From NCBI RefSeq assembly GCF_040530035.1, contig NZ_JBEWCD010000003.1:434001-498000 (forward strand): DNA of 64,000 nt. The letters run 5' to 3'. This DNA is from Roseibium sp. HPY-6. Its GTDB lineage: Bacteria; Pseudomonadota; Alphaproteobacteria; Rhizobiales; Stappiaceae. Below the pieces are notes generated by a model. It was given only the letters and a program-made list of their open reading frames with translations, searched no databases and was not told the DNA's origin. Of the stretch, positions 47,428 to 56,007 are shown in pieces. The position numbers and the translations under genes are program-made. Within the stretch, counting starts at the first letter, position 1; every line of letters begins with the position of its first letter.

Positions 47428-48432
47428 TTGACTAAAAACAAAAAACGTAGAACTTTGAAGGACGTAGCCGAAGCGGCCAACGTTTCCGAAATGACCGTTT
47501 CAAGGGTTCTGCGTAAATCCGGCACTGTCTCGGCTGGAACCAGGAAGACGGTTCTGGCTGCGATTGACAGGCTGGGTTATGTCGAAAACCGGATGGCGGG
47601 ATCGCTCGCGACAGCGCGATCCAACCAGGTCGCCGTGATCATTCCGTCCCTGTCCAATCATGTCTTCACCGAAGTCCTGAGCGGGATCTCGGAGATGCTG
47701 GATCGGGAAGGATACCAGGCCGTTGTCGGCGTTTCCGACTACAGCATCGCGAAGGAAGAAGAGCTTGTTTATTCGATGATGTCCTGGCGTCCGGCTGGCT
47801 TTGTGGTGTCCAACGTTCGTCACTCGCCGAAAACCCGAAATGTGCTGCTCAATGCCGATATTCCCGTTGTGGAAATCATGAACCTGCCGGAAGACCCGAT
47901 AGAAATGTGTGTGGGGCTCAATCACGCCGAAGCCGGCCAGGCATTGGCCGCCTATATGATCACCAAAAAATACCGGCGATTTGGCTATGTGGGCTGGAAC
48001 GAAAGCGACTATGCTGCAGCAATCCGCTTTCAGGCGATCAAGGCTGAACTCGAACGTCACGGCTTCGGCATCTTCGCACCGGATCTTTTCAACCGTCCCC
48101 CAAACCTGGCCGCCGGGAAAAGCGGGCTGATACGACTCCTCGAACAGGCACCGGATCGCGACGCCGTTTTCTTTTCCAATGACACCGCGGCAACCGGCGG
48201 CTTGATGCACTGTTTGCAAGCCGGAATCTCAGTTCCGGATCGCCTGGCCATTGCAGGGTTCAGCGGACTTGAAAGCGGACAGAACCTGCCGAAGCGTCTG
48301 ACAACCATTCTCACCAACCGCTACGAAACCGGGCGCCGCGCCGCCCGCAATATTCTCCAGCAACTTTCCAACACGCCTGTAAGCCTTCGGTGGGACATGG
48401 GCTTTGAACTCATCGAAGGCGAAACAGGATGA
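47428..48432 (+). CDS. LacI family transcriptional regulator
   Basis: A 334-residue repressor/activator. An N-terminal LacI helix-turn-helix (TLKDVAEAANVSEMTVSRVLR, about 9-29) and hinge are followed by a periplasmic-binding-protein-like ligand domain (VAVIIPSLSNHVFTEVLSGI onward). It resembles the gluconate-regulator branch. The start is a TTG at 47428. Divergent from the monooxygenase/ABC operon with a candidate operator between them, so it most likely controls that operon in response to its transported compound. Inducer unknown. Confidence 0.92.
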   Translation: MTKNKKRRTLKDVAEAANVSEMTVSRVLRKSGTVSAGTRKTVLAAIDRLGYVENRMAGSLATARSNQVAVIIPSLSNHVFTEVLSGISEMLDREGYQAVVGVSDYSIAKEEELVYSMMSWRPAGFVVSNVRHSPKTRNVLLNADIPVVEIMNLPEDPIEMCVGLNHAEAGQALAAYMITKKYRRFGYVGWNESDYAAAIRFQAIKAELERHGFGIFAPDLFNRPPNLAAGKSGLIRLLEQAPDRDAVFFSNDTAATGGLMHCLQAGISVPDRLAIAGFSGLESGQNLPKRLTTILTNRYETGRRAARNILQQLSNTPVSLRWDMGFELIEGETG

Positions 48433-48547
48433 AGGCTTTTGCAGCGATGATCGCGGCGTCACCACTCTGATCACCAAACGCGCGGGGTAATTCGTCAACC
48501 GCTCATGTACCTCAAACGGCTTTGCGATGCTAGAAAACTCATCGGGC

Positions 48548-49468
48548 TTAAAAGTCAGAGGATCCCGGCAACTTCCCGCGCGTTTTCTTTGCCAGATCAA
48601 CAAAAGCCCGGAGCCTGCGCGGCATGTGCTTCTTGCTGCGGTAATTCAGTGAATAGCGCGGCAGGGAGGGGACCGCTCCGGGCAGAACGGCAATGAGATC
48701 GCCTGTTGCAAGATCCGCTTCGGCCATGTCGGCATAGACATAGGCAAGACCAAGGCCCGCCCGGGCATAGGTCAAAAGCGCCCTGAGATCATTTACGACC
48801 ATGCGCGGCCGCGGCATCACGCTGTAAAGGCCGTCCTTGCCCTCGAACATCCAGGGAGCCATCCGGTCACCGCGGCCGAAGGCAAAGCAAATTCCCTCGT
48901 GATCAAGAATGTGTTCGGGAGACGCCGGAACTCCCGCCCGCTCCAGATAAGAACGGGAAGCGACAATTGCCATGCGCAGCTCGGGGCCAATCGGCAGAGC
49001 ATGGGTATCCGGTTCCAGAAGGGTATTGGATCTGATCGCCACATCGACACCTGCTTCGACCAGATCGACCTTCGCATCATCGTAAATCAGTTCGACCGCG
49101 ACATCGGGATAAAGCAACGCGTATTCGCTCAAAAGACCGTCCAGAAAAAACGCGCCCGCACTGTAGGGTGCGGAAATGCGCAGGGTTCCGGCAACGCTGT
49201 CTTTGAGCGCGTCGAGCTCGCGTATCGCTGTTTCCAGGTCCGTGATCGCCGGAAGGCTCCGCCGGTAAAGTTGCTCTCCTGCCGGCGTCAGCGCGACGGA
49301 GCGTGTGGAGCGTTCGAACAATCGCACACCCAGGCGGTCTTCAAACCTCTGCACGGCCTCGCTGACAGATCCTGCCTTGAGCTTCAGGTTTTCAGCCGCC
49401 GCCCTGAAACCTTTCACGCGGGCCACTTCGACGAACACGGACATGTCGCTGAGCTGATTGCGTTTCAT
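48548..49468 (-). CDS. LysR family transcriptional regulator
   Basis: A 306-residue regulator. It has the N-terminal winged helix-turn-helix (DMSVFVEVARVKGFRAAAENLKLKAGSVSEAVQR to RSVALTPAGE) and a C-terminal substrate-binding lobe pair (SAPYSAGAFFLDGLLSEYALLYPDVAVELIYDD). The segment resembles the CrgA/PA2877-type group. It is divergent from three SnoaL-like genes with an inverted repeat between them, so it probably regulates them and itself. Inducer unknown. Confidence 0.93.
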   Translation of the reverse strand: MKRNQLSDMSVFVEVARVKGFRAAAENLKLKAGSVSEAVQRFEDRLGVRLFERSTRSVALTPAGEQLYRRSLPAITDLETAIRELDALKDSVAGTLRISAPYSAGAFFLDGLLSEYALLYPDVAVELIYDDAKVDLVEAGVDVAIRSNTLLEPDTHALPIGPELRMAIVASRSYLERAGVPASPEHILDHEGICFAFGRGDRMAPWMFEGKDGLYSVMPRPRMVVNDLRALLTYARAGLGLAYVYADMAEADLATGDLIAVLPGAVPSLPRYSLNYRSKKHMPRRLRAFVDLAKKTRGKLPGSSDF

Positions 49469-49487
49469 TGTTCGTTTTTTCGATCAA

Positions 49488-49519
49488 ACTGTAAGATTAG
49501 TAAGTATTTTTCTTACAGT
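49488..49519. promoter_or_regulatory. candidate LysR binding site
   Basis: Inverted repeat ACTGTAAGA / TCTTACAGT with a 14-base AT-rich spacer, between the divergent LysR gene and the SnoaL-like genes. Half-sites with GTAAG/CTTAC fit a LysR-type interrupted dyad; the spacing and position suit control of both promoters. Function is inferred. Confidence 0.65.
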
Positions 49520-49576
49520 ATCACGTTCCTATTTTCACTGGCAAGAGAACGGTCACACCAATGAAGGAGAACGGAC

Positions 49577-49972
49577 ATGGACGACAAAGACGCCGTAATG
49601 GCGGCGCTTAACGACTGGATGGAAGGACTGGATAGCGGCGATCTGGAGCGGATGGTCAGGACCTGCGACCCGGAAGTCGTCGTCTGCAATGAACGGCAGC
49701 CGACAACAGTCGGCATGCAGGCAATCCGGGACAAATACGGGCCTCGCATCGAAGCCAACACCTTCAGATCCGGCTTCGAGATCGAACATTTCAAGGTCTA
49801 TGGCAATCAGGCGCTGTTGGTCGGCCATTTCACGGTCGAGTTTACGGACAAGGAAACAGGCCGGACAGGCGGTGGCGAGGGACGGCTTGTCCTGACCTAT
49901 CGCAAGCATCCTGACGGAGCCTGGAAACTGCTGCTCGATATCGACAACAATGACGAACGCAACGCGGCCTGA
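49577..49972 (+). CDS. NTF2/SnoaL-like (DUF4440-type) protein, copy 1
   Basis: 131 residues, a single cone-shaped NTF2-like domain: N-terminal helix VMAALNDWMEGLDSGDLERMVRTCDPEVVVC, then strands ending in GRLVLTYRKHPDGAWKLLLDIDNN, typical of DUF4440/SnoaL proteins. This fold covers small cyclases, isomerases and non-enzymes, so no reaction is assigned. First of three adjacent genes of the same fold, each different in sequence. GAAGGAGA precedes the ATG. Divergent from the LysR gene. Confidence 0.85.
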   Translation: MDDKDAVMAALNDWMEGLDSGDLERMVRTCDPEVVVCNERQPTTVGMQAIRDKYGPRIEANTFRSGFEIEHFKVYGNQALLVGHFTVEFTDKETGRTGGGEGRLVLTYRKHPDGAWKLLLDIDNNDERNAA

Positions 49973-49982
49973 GGGACACACC

Positions 49983-50420
49983 ATGAGCACGCTTCTGGAT
50001 AATGTTCGTACCGAAATCGTCGATGTGCACGACTTCTTTGTCCGATGGTTCAACGGAACGATAGCGCGCGATCAACTGGAGCCGCGCCTCCTGTCGCGGT
50101 TCGACCGGGACATGACCTTCATTTCCCCGGACGGCCAGGTCCTCGGCTATGACGCGCTCAAGAAAATGTTCGAAAACGGGTACGGCTCGAACAAAGGTTT
50201 CAGAATTGAAATCCGCGACGTCACGCTGAGGCATCGAAGCGGCGACGCGGTTCTGGCCACCTATACCGAGTGGCAGGCGGGCGCATTCGCATCAGATCTT
50301 GCCAACAATGCGCGCATCACCAGCGCGGTCCTTGTACCGGGTCCGCCTTTCAAGTGGCTTCACATCCATGAAACCTGGTTGCCCGACAAAATCCGGCAAG
50401 CCGGTTCGTTTGATTTTTAG
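49983..50420 (+). CDS. NTF2/SnoaL-like protein, copy 2
   Basis: 145 residues with the same cone fold: DNVRTEIVDVHDFFVRWFNGTIA, SRFDRDMTFISPDG, and strands up to KWLHIHETWLPDK. Differs strongly from copy 1, so a remote paralogue rather than a recent duplication. The ATG at 49983 follows GAGGG; the frame opens earlier inside copy 1. Gap to copy 1 is 10 bases, so they are cotranscribed. No reaction can be assigned. Confidence 0.83.
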   Translation: MSTLLDNVRTEIVDVHDFFVRWFNGTIARDQLEPRLLSRFDRDMTFISPDGQVLGYDALKKMFENGYGSNKGFRIEIRDVTLRHRSGDAVLATYTEWQAGAFASDLANNARITSAVLVPGPPFKWLHIHETWLPDKIRQAGSFDF

Positions 50421-50470
50421 GACAAACGCACGCGGCTTGCCTCCTCGCAATACACATCAGGAACTTCAAA

Positions 50471-50893
50471 ATGACGGAACACGGCAGAATTGCGCACCGG
50501 CCAAGAGATATTGCCGATTGCGTAAGCGCTTATCTTGAGGACGGTGATATCGATGGCATCATATCGATGTTTCACCCCGACTGCCTGATCTTCTTCCCGC
50601 CGGACCAGCCCCCAAAATCCGGGACTGCGGGTGCACGCGCCGCGTTCGCAGAGCTGCTGGAGGTCAGGCCCAGGATCGAAAGCGACGTCACCAGCGAAGT
50701 GATCGTTGGCGATACAGCCATGTTGTGCGCGACATGGCGTGTTTTAGCTCCCGATGGCACCGTGATGGCAGAAGGCCGCTCCACCGAGGTGGCAAAACGG
50801 CTCGCCAATGGCGGCTGGGGATACCTGATCGACTGCCCCTACGGCCCACCTCCGCTCAGGACAGAAGTGTTTGCAGGAGCGGCGGACCACTAA
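50471..50893 (+). CDS. NTF2/SnoaL-like protein, copy 3
   Basis: 140 residues. ADCVSAYLEDGDIDGIISMFHPDCLIFFPPD and ARAAFAELLEVRPRIESDVTSEVIVGDTAMLCATWRV match SnoaL-like domains of DUF4440/SgcJ type. Third of three on the same strand, 50 bases after copy 2. Three unlike NTF2-fold proteins under one LysR-type regulator suggest heteromeric or sequential use on related small molecules, but this is inference. Confidence 0.83.
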   Translation: MTEHGRIAHRPRDIADCVSAYLEDGDIDGIISMFHPDCLIFFPPDQPPKSGTAGARAAFAELLEVRPRIESDVTSEVIVGDTAMLCATWRVLAPDGTVMAEGRSTEVAKRLANGGWGYLIDCPYGPPPLRTEVFAGAADH

Positions 50894-51209
50894 CTGGGAA
50901 CATCTGCCCTCCCGGGCGTCGTGCAGAATTGCAAAGGCCCTATGTCGCGATTCGGGTTCTGGAGCTGAAACGAAAACCCTAGTCTCCGTGGCGATTGGCA
51001 AAGCCACCCACTCAGCAGTCCACGAATTTACTGTTGGATCCTGGCAAGACGAAATCGATCAATCGCAGGCGTTTTCTACGCTTCTGATCGGCATTCGTCT
51101 GGAGAAGAAGATCAATCTTGAGCTCAGACGAGCTCAGGAAACAGTAGAACTTTGCTTCGTTCTGAAGTGGAGCCGCAACAAAGCAACACGCATGGCGACG
51201 GAGAGCATC
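50894..51209. other. spacer between SnoaL-like copy 3 and VPxPA-CTERM gene
   Basis: 316 bases. The reading frame of the downstream gene is open across most of it, but the translated text looks random and holds no recognisable domain. No hairpin or promoter was identified with confidence; the promoter of the downstream gene presumably lies here. Confidence 0.5.
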
Positions 51210-51815
51210 GTGACACTCAGAACACTTCTCAAAGCGATCATTTTCAGCACATGGGCGGTTTCCGCCCAGGCAGCCCCGGTCACCTGGGAGCTGGACCTGC
51301 AGTTCGAGGACAATGGCACGGCTGCCGGCAGCTTCGTTTGGGATAGCGACCTCAACGCTGCGACCGCCTGGAGCATATCTGTCTCCGGCGGATTGTTCAG
51401 CGGCGGGCAGGTTCTACCCGGAGACACCTTCAGCAATGACAGCGCGGGCCACGTTGCCTCGGTGTTTACGCAAAACGGCTTCAGTTTCATTGAGTTCCGC
51501 ACCGAGGATGTCACATATTTCAACGGACCGGACCGCGAACGGGTATTGCGTCTCGGTCTTGGCTTCAGCGGTCTCGACGTTCTCGATACGGCTGTCGCTC
51601 TTTTGCCCCTGGTGGCCGATACCGTGAACCAGTTCTCGCTCACCAGCACCGGGTTTCTCGATTGCGGGAACTGTTCCCCGGTCCGTAACGGGAATGAAGG
51701 CAGCTTCATCAGTTCGCCCTCACGGACACCGGTGCCGGTGCCACTGCCGGCTTCGCTGCCGCTCCTGCTCGCGGGCATCGGAGCCCTTGGACTGGTCCGA
51801 AAATTCAGCAAGTGA
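51210..51815 (+). CDS. VPxPA-CTERM (PEP-CTERM-type) secreted surface protein
   Basis: About 201 residues. A signal peptide (LRTLLKAIIFSTWAVSAQAA) leads a beta-rich, low-charge ectodomain. A C-terminal sorting signal VPLPASLPLLLAGIGALGL and a basic end (VRKFSK) follow, which is the tripartite exosortase recognition signal of alphaproteobacteria. The two cysteines near CGNCS could pair. The GTG at 51210 with GGAGAG is preferred to an ATG at 51192. An exosortase would anchor or release it outside; none is in this window. Function of the ectodomain unknown. Confidence 0.8.
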   Translation: MTLRTLLKAIIFSTWAVSAQAAPVTWELDLQFEDNGTAAGSFVWDSDLNAATAWSISVSGGLFSGGQVLPGDTFSNDSAGHVASVFTQNGFSFIEFRTEDVTYFNGPDRERVLRLGLGFSGLDVLDTAVALLPLVADTVNQFSLTSTGFLDCGNCSPVRNGNEGSFISSPSRTPVPVPLPASLPLLLAGIGALGLVRKFSK

Positions 51816-51848
51816 GACCATGCTGACGGTTGAAATTGACCGGAACGC

Positions 51849-51880
51849 AAAACGCCCCGGATGAATGTCCGGGGCGTTTT
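51849..51880. terminator. strong bidirectional terminator
   Basis: AAAACGCCCCGGA pairs with TCCGGGGCGTTTT around TGAATG, with T tracts on both strands. Lies between the convergent VPxPA-CTERM gene and the TIGR02302 gene, and probably serves both. Confidence 0.93.
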
Positions 51881-51942
51881 GATTTTGCCAATCAAATTCA
51901 AACTGTCGTTGCATCAGAGTACGACAGCATCTTCAATGTCGT

Positions 51943-54528
51943 TCAGTACCGCTTCAAGAGCCGCTCAAGATAATCCAGTTCCAACTGGGGCCGGGACGGA
52001 TCGGAAAAGCGCCTGCGCAATTCTTCCAGGATACGCCGGGCACGCTGGACGTCGATCTCGTCCGGAATCTGGACACGGTTGTTGAAATCGGGTCCTTCCG
52101 TCCTGCGCGGGCGTCCAAGTGGATCCTCATCTATTGGCGACGGTCCGTTCGGGTTGCCGGCACCTTCGCCCTGACCCATCATCTGCTCGGTCATGCTCTG
52201 CGCGCCGCGCCGGAGCGCATCAAGCGCATCGCCTTGCTGGCCAAGCGCCTGCTGCCCCTGACCTTCGCCGAGGGACTGCTGTGCGTCGCCCATGGATTCC
52301 CCGGCCTGTCCGAGCGCCTCATTCTGGCCCATACCATTCTGGCCGAGCTGTTCCATAAGCTCCTGAAGCTGTTGCGCCAGATTGCCCTGGCCCTGCTGCA
52401 GCTGTTGCAGCATCTGTTCGAGCTGCTCCTGGGTCAGTTGCTGGCCCTGACCTTGCTGTTGTTGTCCTTGCTGCTGTTGCTGTTGGCCACCACGCTGGCG
52501 TTGCTGGTCCTGGTTGAAATTATGGGTTTCGTCCATCAACTGCTGCTGCTGCTGGATCATTTCACCCAGCTGGTTGAGCATTTCCATCATCTCGCTGTTC
52601 ATGCCATTGGGCATCATCTGCGGACGGCCGGCCTGCAGGTTTTCTAGCATCTGCTGCATCTGGGCCAGAAGCTCCCGCGCCGCATCGCGCGAACCTGTGC
52701 GCGCCAGTTCCTCGATGCGGTCCAGCATCTCGCTCAGATCCTGCTGATTGAGGGTCTGCTGGTTTCCATCGAACGGCTGCATGGCCTGCGGATTCTGCCG
52801 CATCTGCTCGGCAAGGGCCTGCATGTATTCGTTGAGTGCTTCGCGCAGCTCCTGTGTCAGCTTGGCGATCTCTTCATCGCTCGCACCTTCTTCAAGCGCT
52901 TTGCGCAAGGCCTCTTGTGCGTCGCGCAGTTTTCTTTCGGCTGCCGAAAGATCGCCGTCTTCAATGGAAAGCGCGAGATCCCAGAGGAGCGGCAGCATTG
53001 CCTTCAGATCCTCATCAGACTGCGCCTGGACCAGTTCGCCATAGGCAAACCGCATCCCGAGATAGTTGCGCGCCCTGATATCGAACAGGTCCGGCGCAAG
53101 CATCAGCGCATCCATGGCGGTAATGACCTGCGCATGGTTCTGAGCGTCGAGGGCCAGGTTCCGCCGTTGCTCTACAATGGCCCGCGCCAGCGGTTTGCTG
53201 AACCGGCGCTGCGGCAGCGTGATGCGATAGGCGGGTGAATAGCCTTCCTGGGATGCCTGATCGCGCGCCAGAAGCGTCAGATCCACTTCCGAGCCGGCCC
53301 AGGGATGCGATGTCAGATCGCGGATTGTCTCAGCGGTCTTTGCCGTGCCGGTACGCGCGGGCAATGACAAGGGAAACTGCGGTGCATCGACCAGCGGGCG
53401 CGGAACACGGTCCTGGTGGTCCGGATTGGGAAGCGGTGTAATGCGTGCTTCCGCAGAGACCACGCCGTAATCATCATTCACCAGATAGGAGAATTTCAGC
53501 GCGCCGCTGAGCTGCTCTTCAGGGTCGTCCGTCAGGCGGATTTCCGGAGCATCGTCCGGCCTGACGTCGAATGCGAATTTCAGGAACGGTTCTTCGCCGT
53601 CCAGCAGTTCGACCACGCCGGTTGTTTCGAGTGTAAGGCGCCGTTCGACGGGAAGCAGCTTTGCAAGTTCCGCATCAGTGTCTTCCGATGTCTCATCCGG
53701 CTCAATGACGCGCGGTTCCGTGTCGAACGGCCCGGCAAATGTCATGCCGACCGCGCGCACCCCTTGCGATCTTACGACCAGAACAGACCCTTCAGGCACG
53801 GAAACAGGTGCCCCCGGATCGCGCAGCTGCGCACTTTCGCCCGTCAGGTAAACCGGTGGTTCGCTGGTGTAGATCGGTGGCGTGACCCAAGCATCAAGCC
53901 GGCTAGGCGGTTCCACCGTCTTGAAGGGATTTTGAAATGCCGAAGCAAGCCGTCCGAGATGATCGCCGCTTGCGGTCGTGAAGCCGATGATCAGCAGGCT
54001 GGCGGCAAGAACCCTCAAAGCCCAGGGATCGCGGCGATAGGCTTGCGGATCCGGTGCCTTGGAGCGGATCGATGCAACGGCTTCGGCCGTCCGGCGCTGG
54101 TGGAGTGCCCAGATAGCGCGGCTTTCCGCGTTCTCGCTTCCAACGGAAAGTTCGTCTTCGAGGGTCGTCAAAGGCCGGTGGTCGCGCCCGGAGGACTTTT
54201 CAACGCGAGACAGCCCGTCTTCGCGTGACGGCCAGCGCAGCCGGAACAGATCGGCGGACGCCCAGACCAGCGCTGCCGCAAACAACACGATACCCGCCAG
54301 ACCCAGCCAGACGGGAAGCACCAGCCACAAGCCCAGCCACGAGAGCCCGACGTAGATACCGGTCACGACGAGCACGGGCATAAGAGCGCGCCAGACACGC
54401 TCAACGAAAAGAGCAGAGCGGCTTTGCTTTATGAGCGTATCAAGGCGTGCATGGATAAACCGGCGCCAGCCGGACGCGTCCGGACTGGAATGCCGTTCGG
54501 AATCCTGATCGCTGTCTTTCGGGCTCAA
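51943..54528 (-). CDS. TIGR02302 / DUF4175 family protein
   Basis: About 861 residues. Two closely spaced membrane helices near 48-92 and a third near 165-185 are followed by a long, probably periplasmic or cytosolic region. Its C-terminal third is helical and Gln/Met/Leu-rich, with a run of Gln-Gly repeats (about 690-800). It is a conserved family upstream of lysA in rhizobia with no established function. The TTG at 54528 is preferred because GGAGG lies five bases before it; a GTG two codons earlier overlaps that site. Ends in RLLKRY. Confidence 0.88.
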   Translation of the reverse strand: MSPKDSDQDSERHSSPDASGWRRFIHARLDTLIKQSRSALFVERVWRALMPVLVVTGIYVGLSWLGLWLVLPVWLGLAGIVLFAAALVWASADLFRLRWPSREDGLSRVEKSSGRDHRPLTTLEDELSVGSENAESRAIWALHQRRTAEAVASIRSKAPDPQAYRRDPWALRVLAASLLIIGFTTASGDHLGRLASAFQNPFKTVEPPSRLDAWVTPPIYTSEPPVYLTGESAQLRDPGAPVSVPEGSVLVVRSQGVRAVGMTFAGPFDTEPRVIEPDETSEDTDAELAKLLPVERRLTLETTGVVELLDGEEPFLKFAFDVRPDDAPEIRLTDDPEEQLSGALKFSYLVNDDYGVVSAEARITPLPNPDHQDRVPRPLVDAPQFPLSLPARTGTAKTAETIRDLTSHPWAGSEVDLTLLARDQASQEGYSPAYRITLPQRRFSKPLARAIVEQRRNLALDAQNHAQVITAMDALMLAPDLFDIRARNYLGMRFAYGELVQAQSDEDLKAMLPLLWDLALSIEDGDLSAAERKLRDAQEALRKALEEGASDEEIAKLTQELREALNEYMQALAEQMRQNPQAMQPFDGNQQTLNQQDLSEMLDRIEELARTGSRDAARELLAQMQQMLENLQAGRPQMMPNGMNSEMMEMLNQLGEMIQQQQQLMDETHNFNQDQQRQRGGQQQQQQGQQQQGQGQQLTQEQLEQMLQQLQQGQGNLAQQLQELMEQLGQNGMGQNEALGQAGESMGDAQQSLGEGQGQQALGQQGDALDALRRGAQSMTEQMMGQGEGAGNPNGPSPIDEDPLGRPRRTEGPDFNNRVQIPDEIDVQRARRILEELRRRFSDPSRPQLELDYLERLLKRY
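52395..52565. repeat. imperfect CTG/TTG-type repeat tract in TIGR02302 gene
   Basis: The coding strand encodes Gln-rich text (GGQQQQQQGQQQQGQGQQ and similar), giving repeated TTGCTG/CTGTTG triplets on the given strand. It is not a clean tandem repeat, so it is a low-complexity coding tract likely to vary between strains. Confidence 0.7.
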
Positions 54529-54660
54529 AGGCACCTCCGGTTCGTATTCCGCAGCGGCAATTGCTGTGCACAGCTACGGAATTGGCCCACCATACTATAA
54601 GGTGAGGCATCGGAGGCGATCCGGCAACAGTCTGGATCAACTAATTACGGACAGATTTCG

Positions 54661-55935
54661 TCACGAAGCCTTGAGCCAGTCCGGTATCCGGTCCAGGCCA
54701 AGGAGCTCTTCATAGCTTTGGCGGGGCCGCACGACCGCGAATTGATCAGCGTTTACGAGGACTTCGGGCACCAGCAGGCGGGTATTATACGTGCTTGACT
54801 GGACAGCTCCATAAGCGCCCGCGGAATAGATCGCCAGAATATCCCCAGCTGACACATTTGCCATGTCGCGGTCCTGCGCCAGAAAGTCGCCTGTCTCGCA
54901 GACGGGCCCGACAATATCCGCCCTGATTCGCTCCCGCCGGCCGTCATCTTCCTGAACCGGGCGGATTTCGTGGTGAGCATCATAAAGCGTTGGCCGGATC
55001 AGGTCATTCATCGCACCGTCGACAATAACGAACGTCTTGTCACCGCCTTCTTTAACATAAATGACCTTCGTAACCAGGATACCGGCATTGCCCGCAATCA
55101 GGCGGCCCGGCTCGAACATCACTTTGCAGTCGAGCTCCCGAACGTGTTTCTTGACCACCTCCGCATAAGCGTCAGGGTGCGGTGGCGGGTCGTTGTCGCT
55201 GACATAAGGAATGCCGAGACCGCCGCCGAGATCGACATGATCGATCTTGTGTCCATGCGCGCGCAGCTCCGAAATTAGCTCGCCCAGGCGCGCGAATGCG
55301 TTGTCGAAAGGTTCCAGCTCAGTGATCTGTGAGCCGATATGCATGTCGATGCCGGTGACTTCGATGCCCGGGAGGCTTGCTGCCTGCGCGTAAACGGCGC
55401 CCGCGCTCTGCCAGGGAATTCCGAATTTGTTTTCGGCCTTTCCGGTCGCGATCTTGGCGTGGGTCTTGGCATCGACATCCGGATTGATGCGCATGGAAAC
55501 GCGCGCGGTCCGTCCCATTTCGCTCGCGACGCGCGACAGCTGGTGCAACTCCGGCTCCGATTCAACGTTGAAGCACAAAATGTCTTCTTCAAGCGCATAA
55601 GCCTGTTCCGCCTCGGTTTTACCGACACCTGAGAAGACGATCCGGTCAGCGGGCACGCCGGCGGCGCGTGCACGGCGCAGCTCGCCTTCGGAGACCACGT
55701 CCATGCCAGCGCCGAGTTTCGCAAGCGTTGCCAGGACGGCCTGATTGGAATTCGCCTTCATCGCGTAGCAGACAAGCGAAGGAATTTCGTCAAAGGCGGA
55801 AGAAAACACCTGATAGTGACGGGTCAGCGTCGCGGTCGAATAGCAATAGAACGGCGTCCCGACTTCGCGGGCGATGTCTTCGACCGGAACGTCTTCCGCG
55901 TATAAAACTCCGTTCCTGTAATTGAAATGATGCAA
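54661..55935 (-). CDS. lysA: diaminopimelate decarboxylase
   Basis: About 424 residues. PLP-dependent last step of lysine synthesis. The Schiff-base Lys lies in CYAMKANSNQAV (about residue 59), the barrel strands hold VDLGGGLGIPY, EPGRLI binds substrate, and CETGD holds the catalytic Cys of the other subunit. Length normal. The start is a TTG at 55935 (giving HHFNYRNGVLYAEDV) with GAGG upstream. Same strand as TIGR02302, lptM and argH. Confidence 0.96.
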   Translation of the reverse strand: MHHFNYRNGVLYAEDVPVEDIAREVGTPFYCYSTATLTRHYQVFSSAFDEIPSLVCYAMKANSNQAVLATLAKLGAGMDVVSEGELRRARAAGVPADRIVFSGVGKTEAEQAYALEEDILCFNVESEPELHQLSRVASEMGRTARVSMRINPDVDAKTHAKIATGKAENKFGIPWQSAGAVYAQAASLPGIEVTGIDMHIGSQITELEPFDNAFARLGELISELRAHGHKIDHVDLGGGLGIPYVSDNDPPPHPDAYAEVVKKHVRELDCKVMFEPGRLIAGNAGILVTKVIYVKEGGDKTFVIVDGAMNDLIRPTLYDAHHEIRPVQEDDGRRERIRADIVGPVCETGDFLAQDRDMANVSAGDILAIYSAGAYGAVQSSTYNTRLLVPEVLVNADQFAVVRPRQSYEELLGLDRIPDWLKAS

Positions 55936-56007
55936 GACTCGCCTCGCCAAGCTGTCGTGTTTTCTTAAAAGGTCAGGGTGCGCGCACGGAGCCGCAGCAT
56001 ACCGGTT

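Noticed and set aside
52395..52565. Triplet-like repeats as a possible CRISPR or tandem-repeat locus
   Set aside because: They are coding for a Gln-rich tract and are irregular; no spacer-repeat periodicity.
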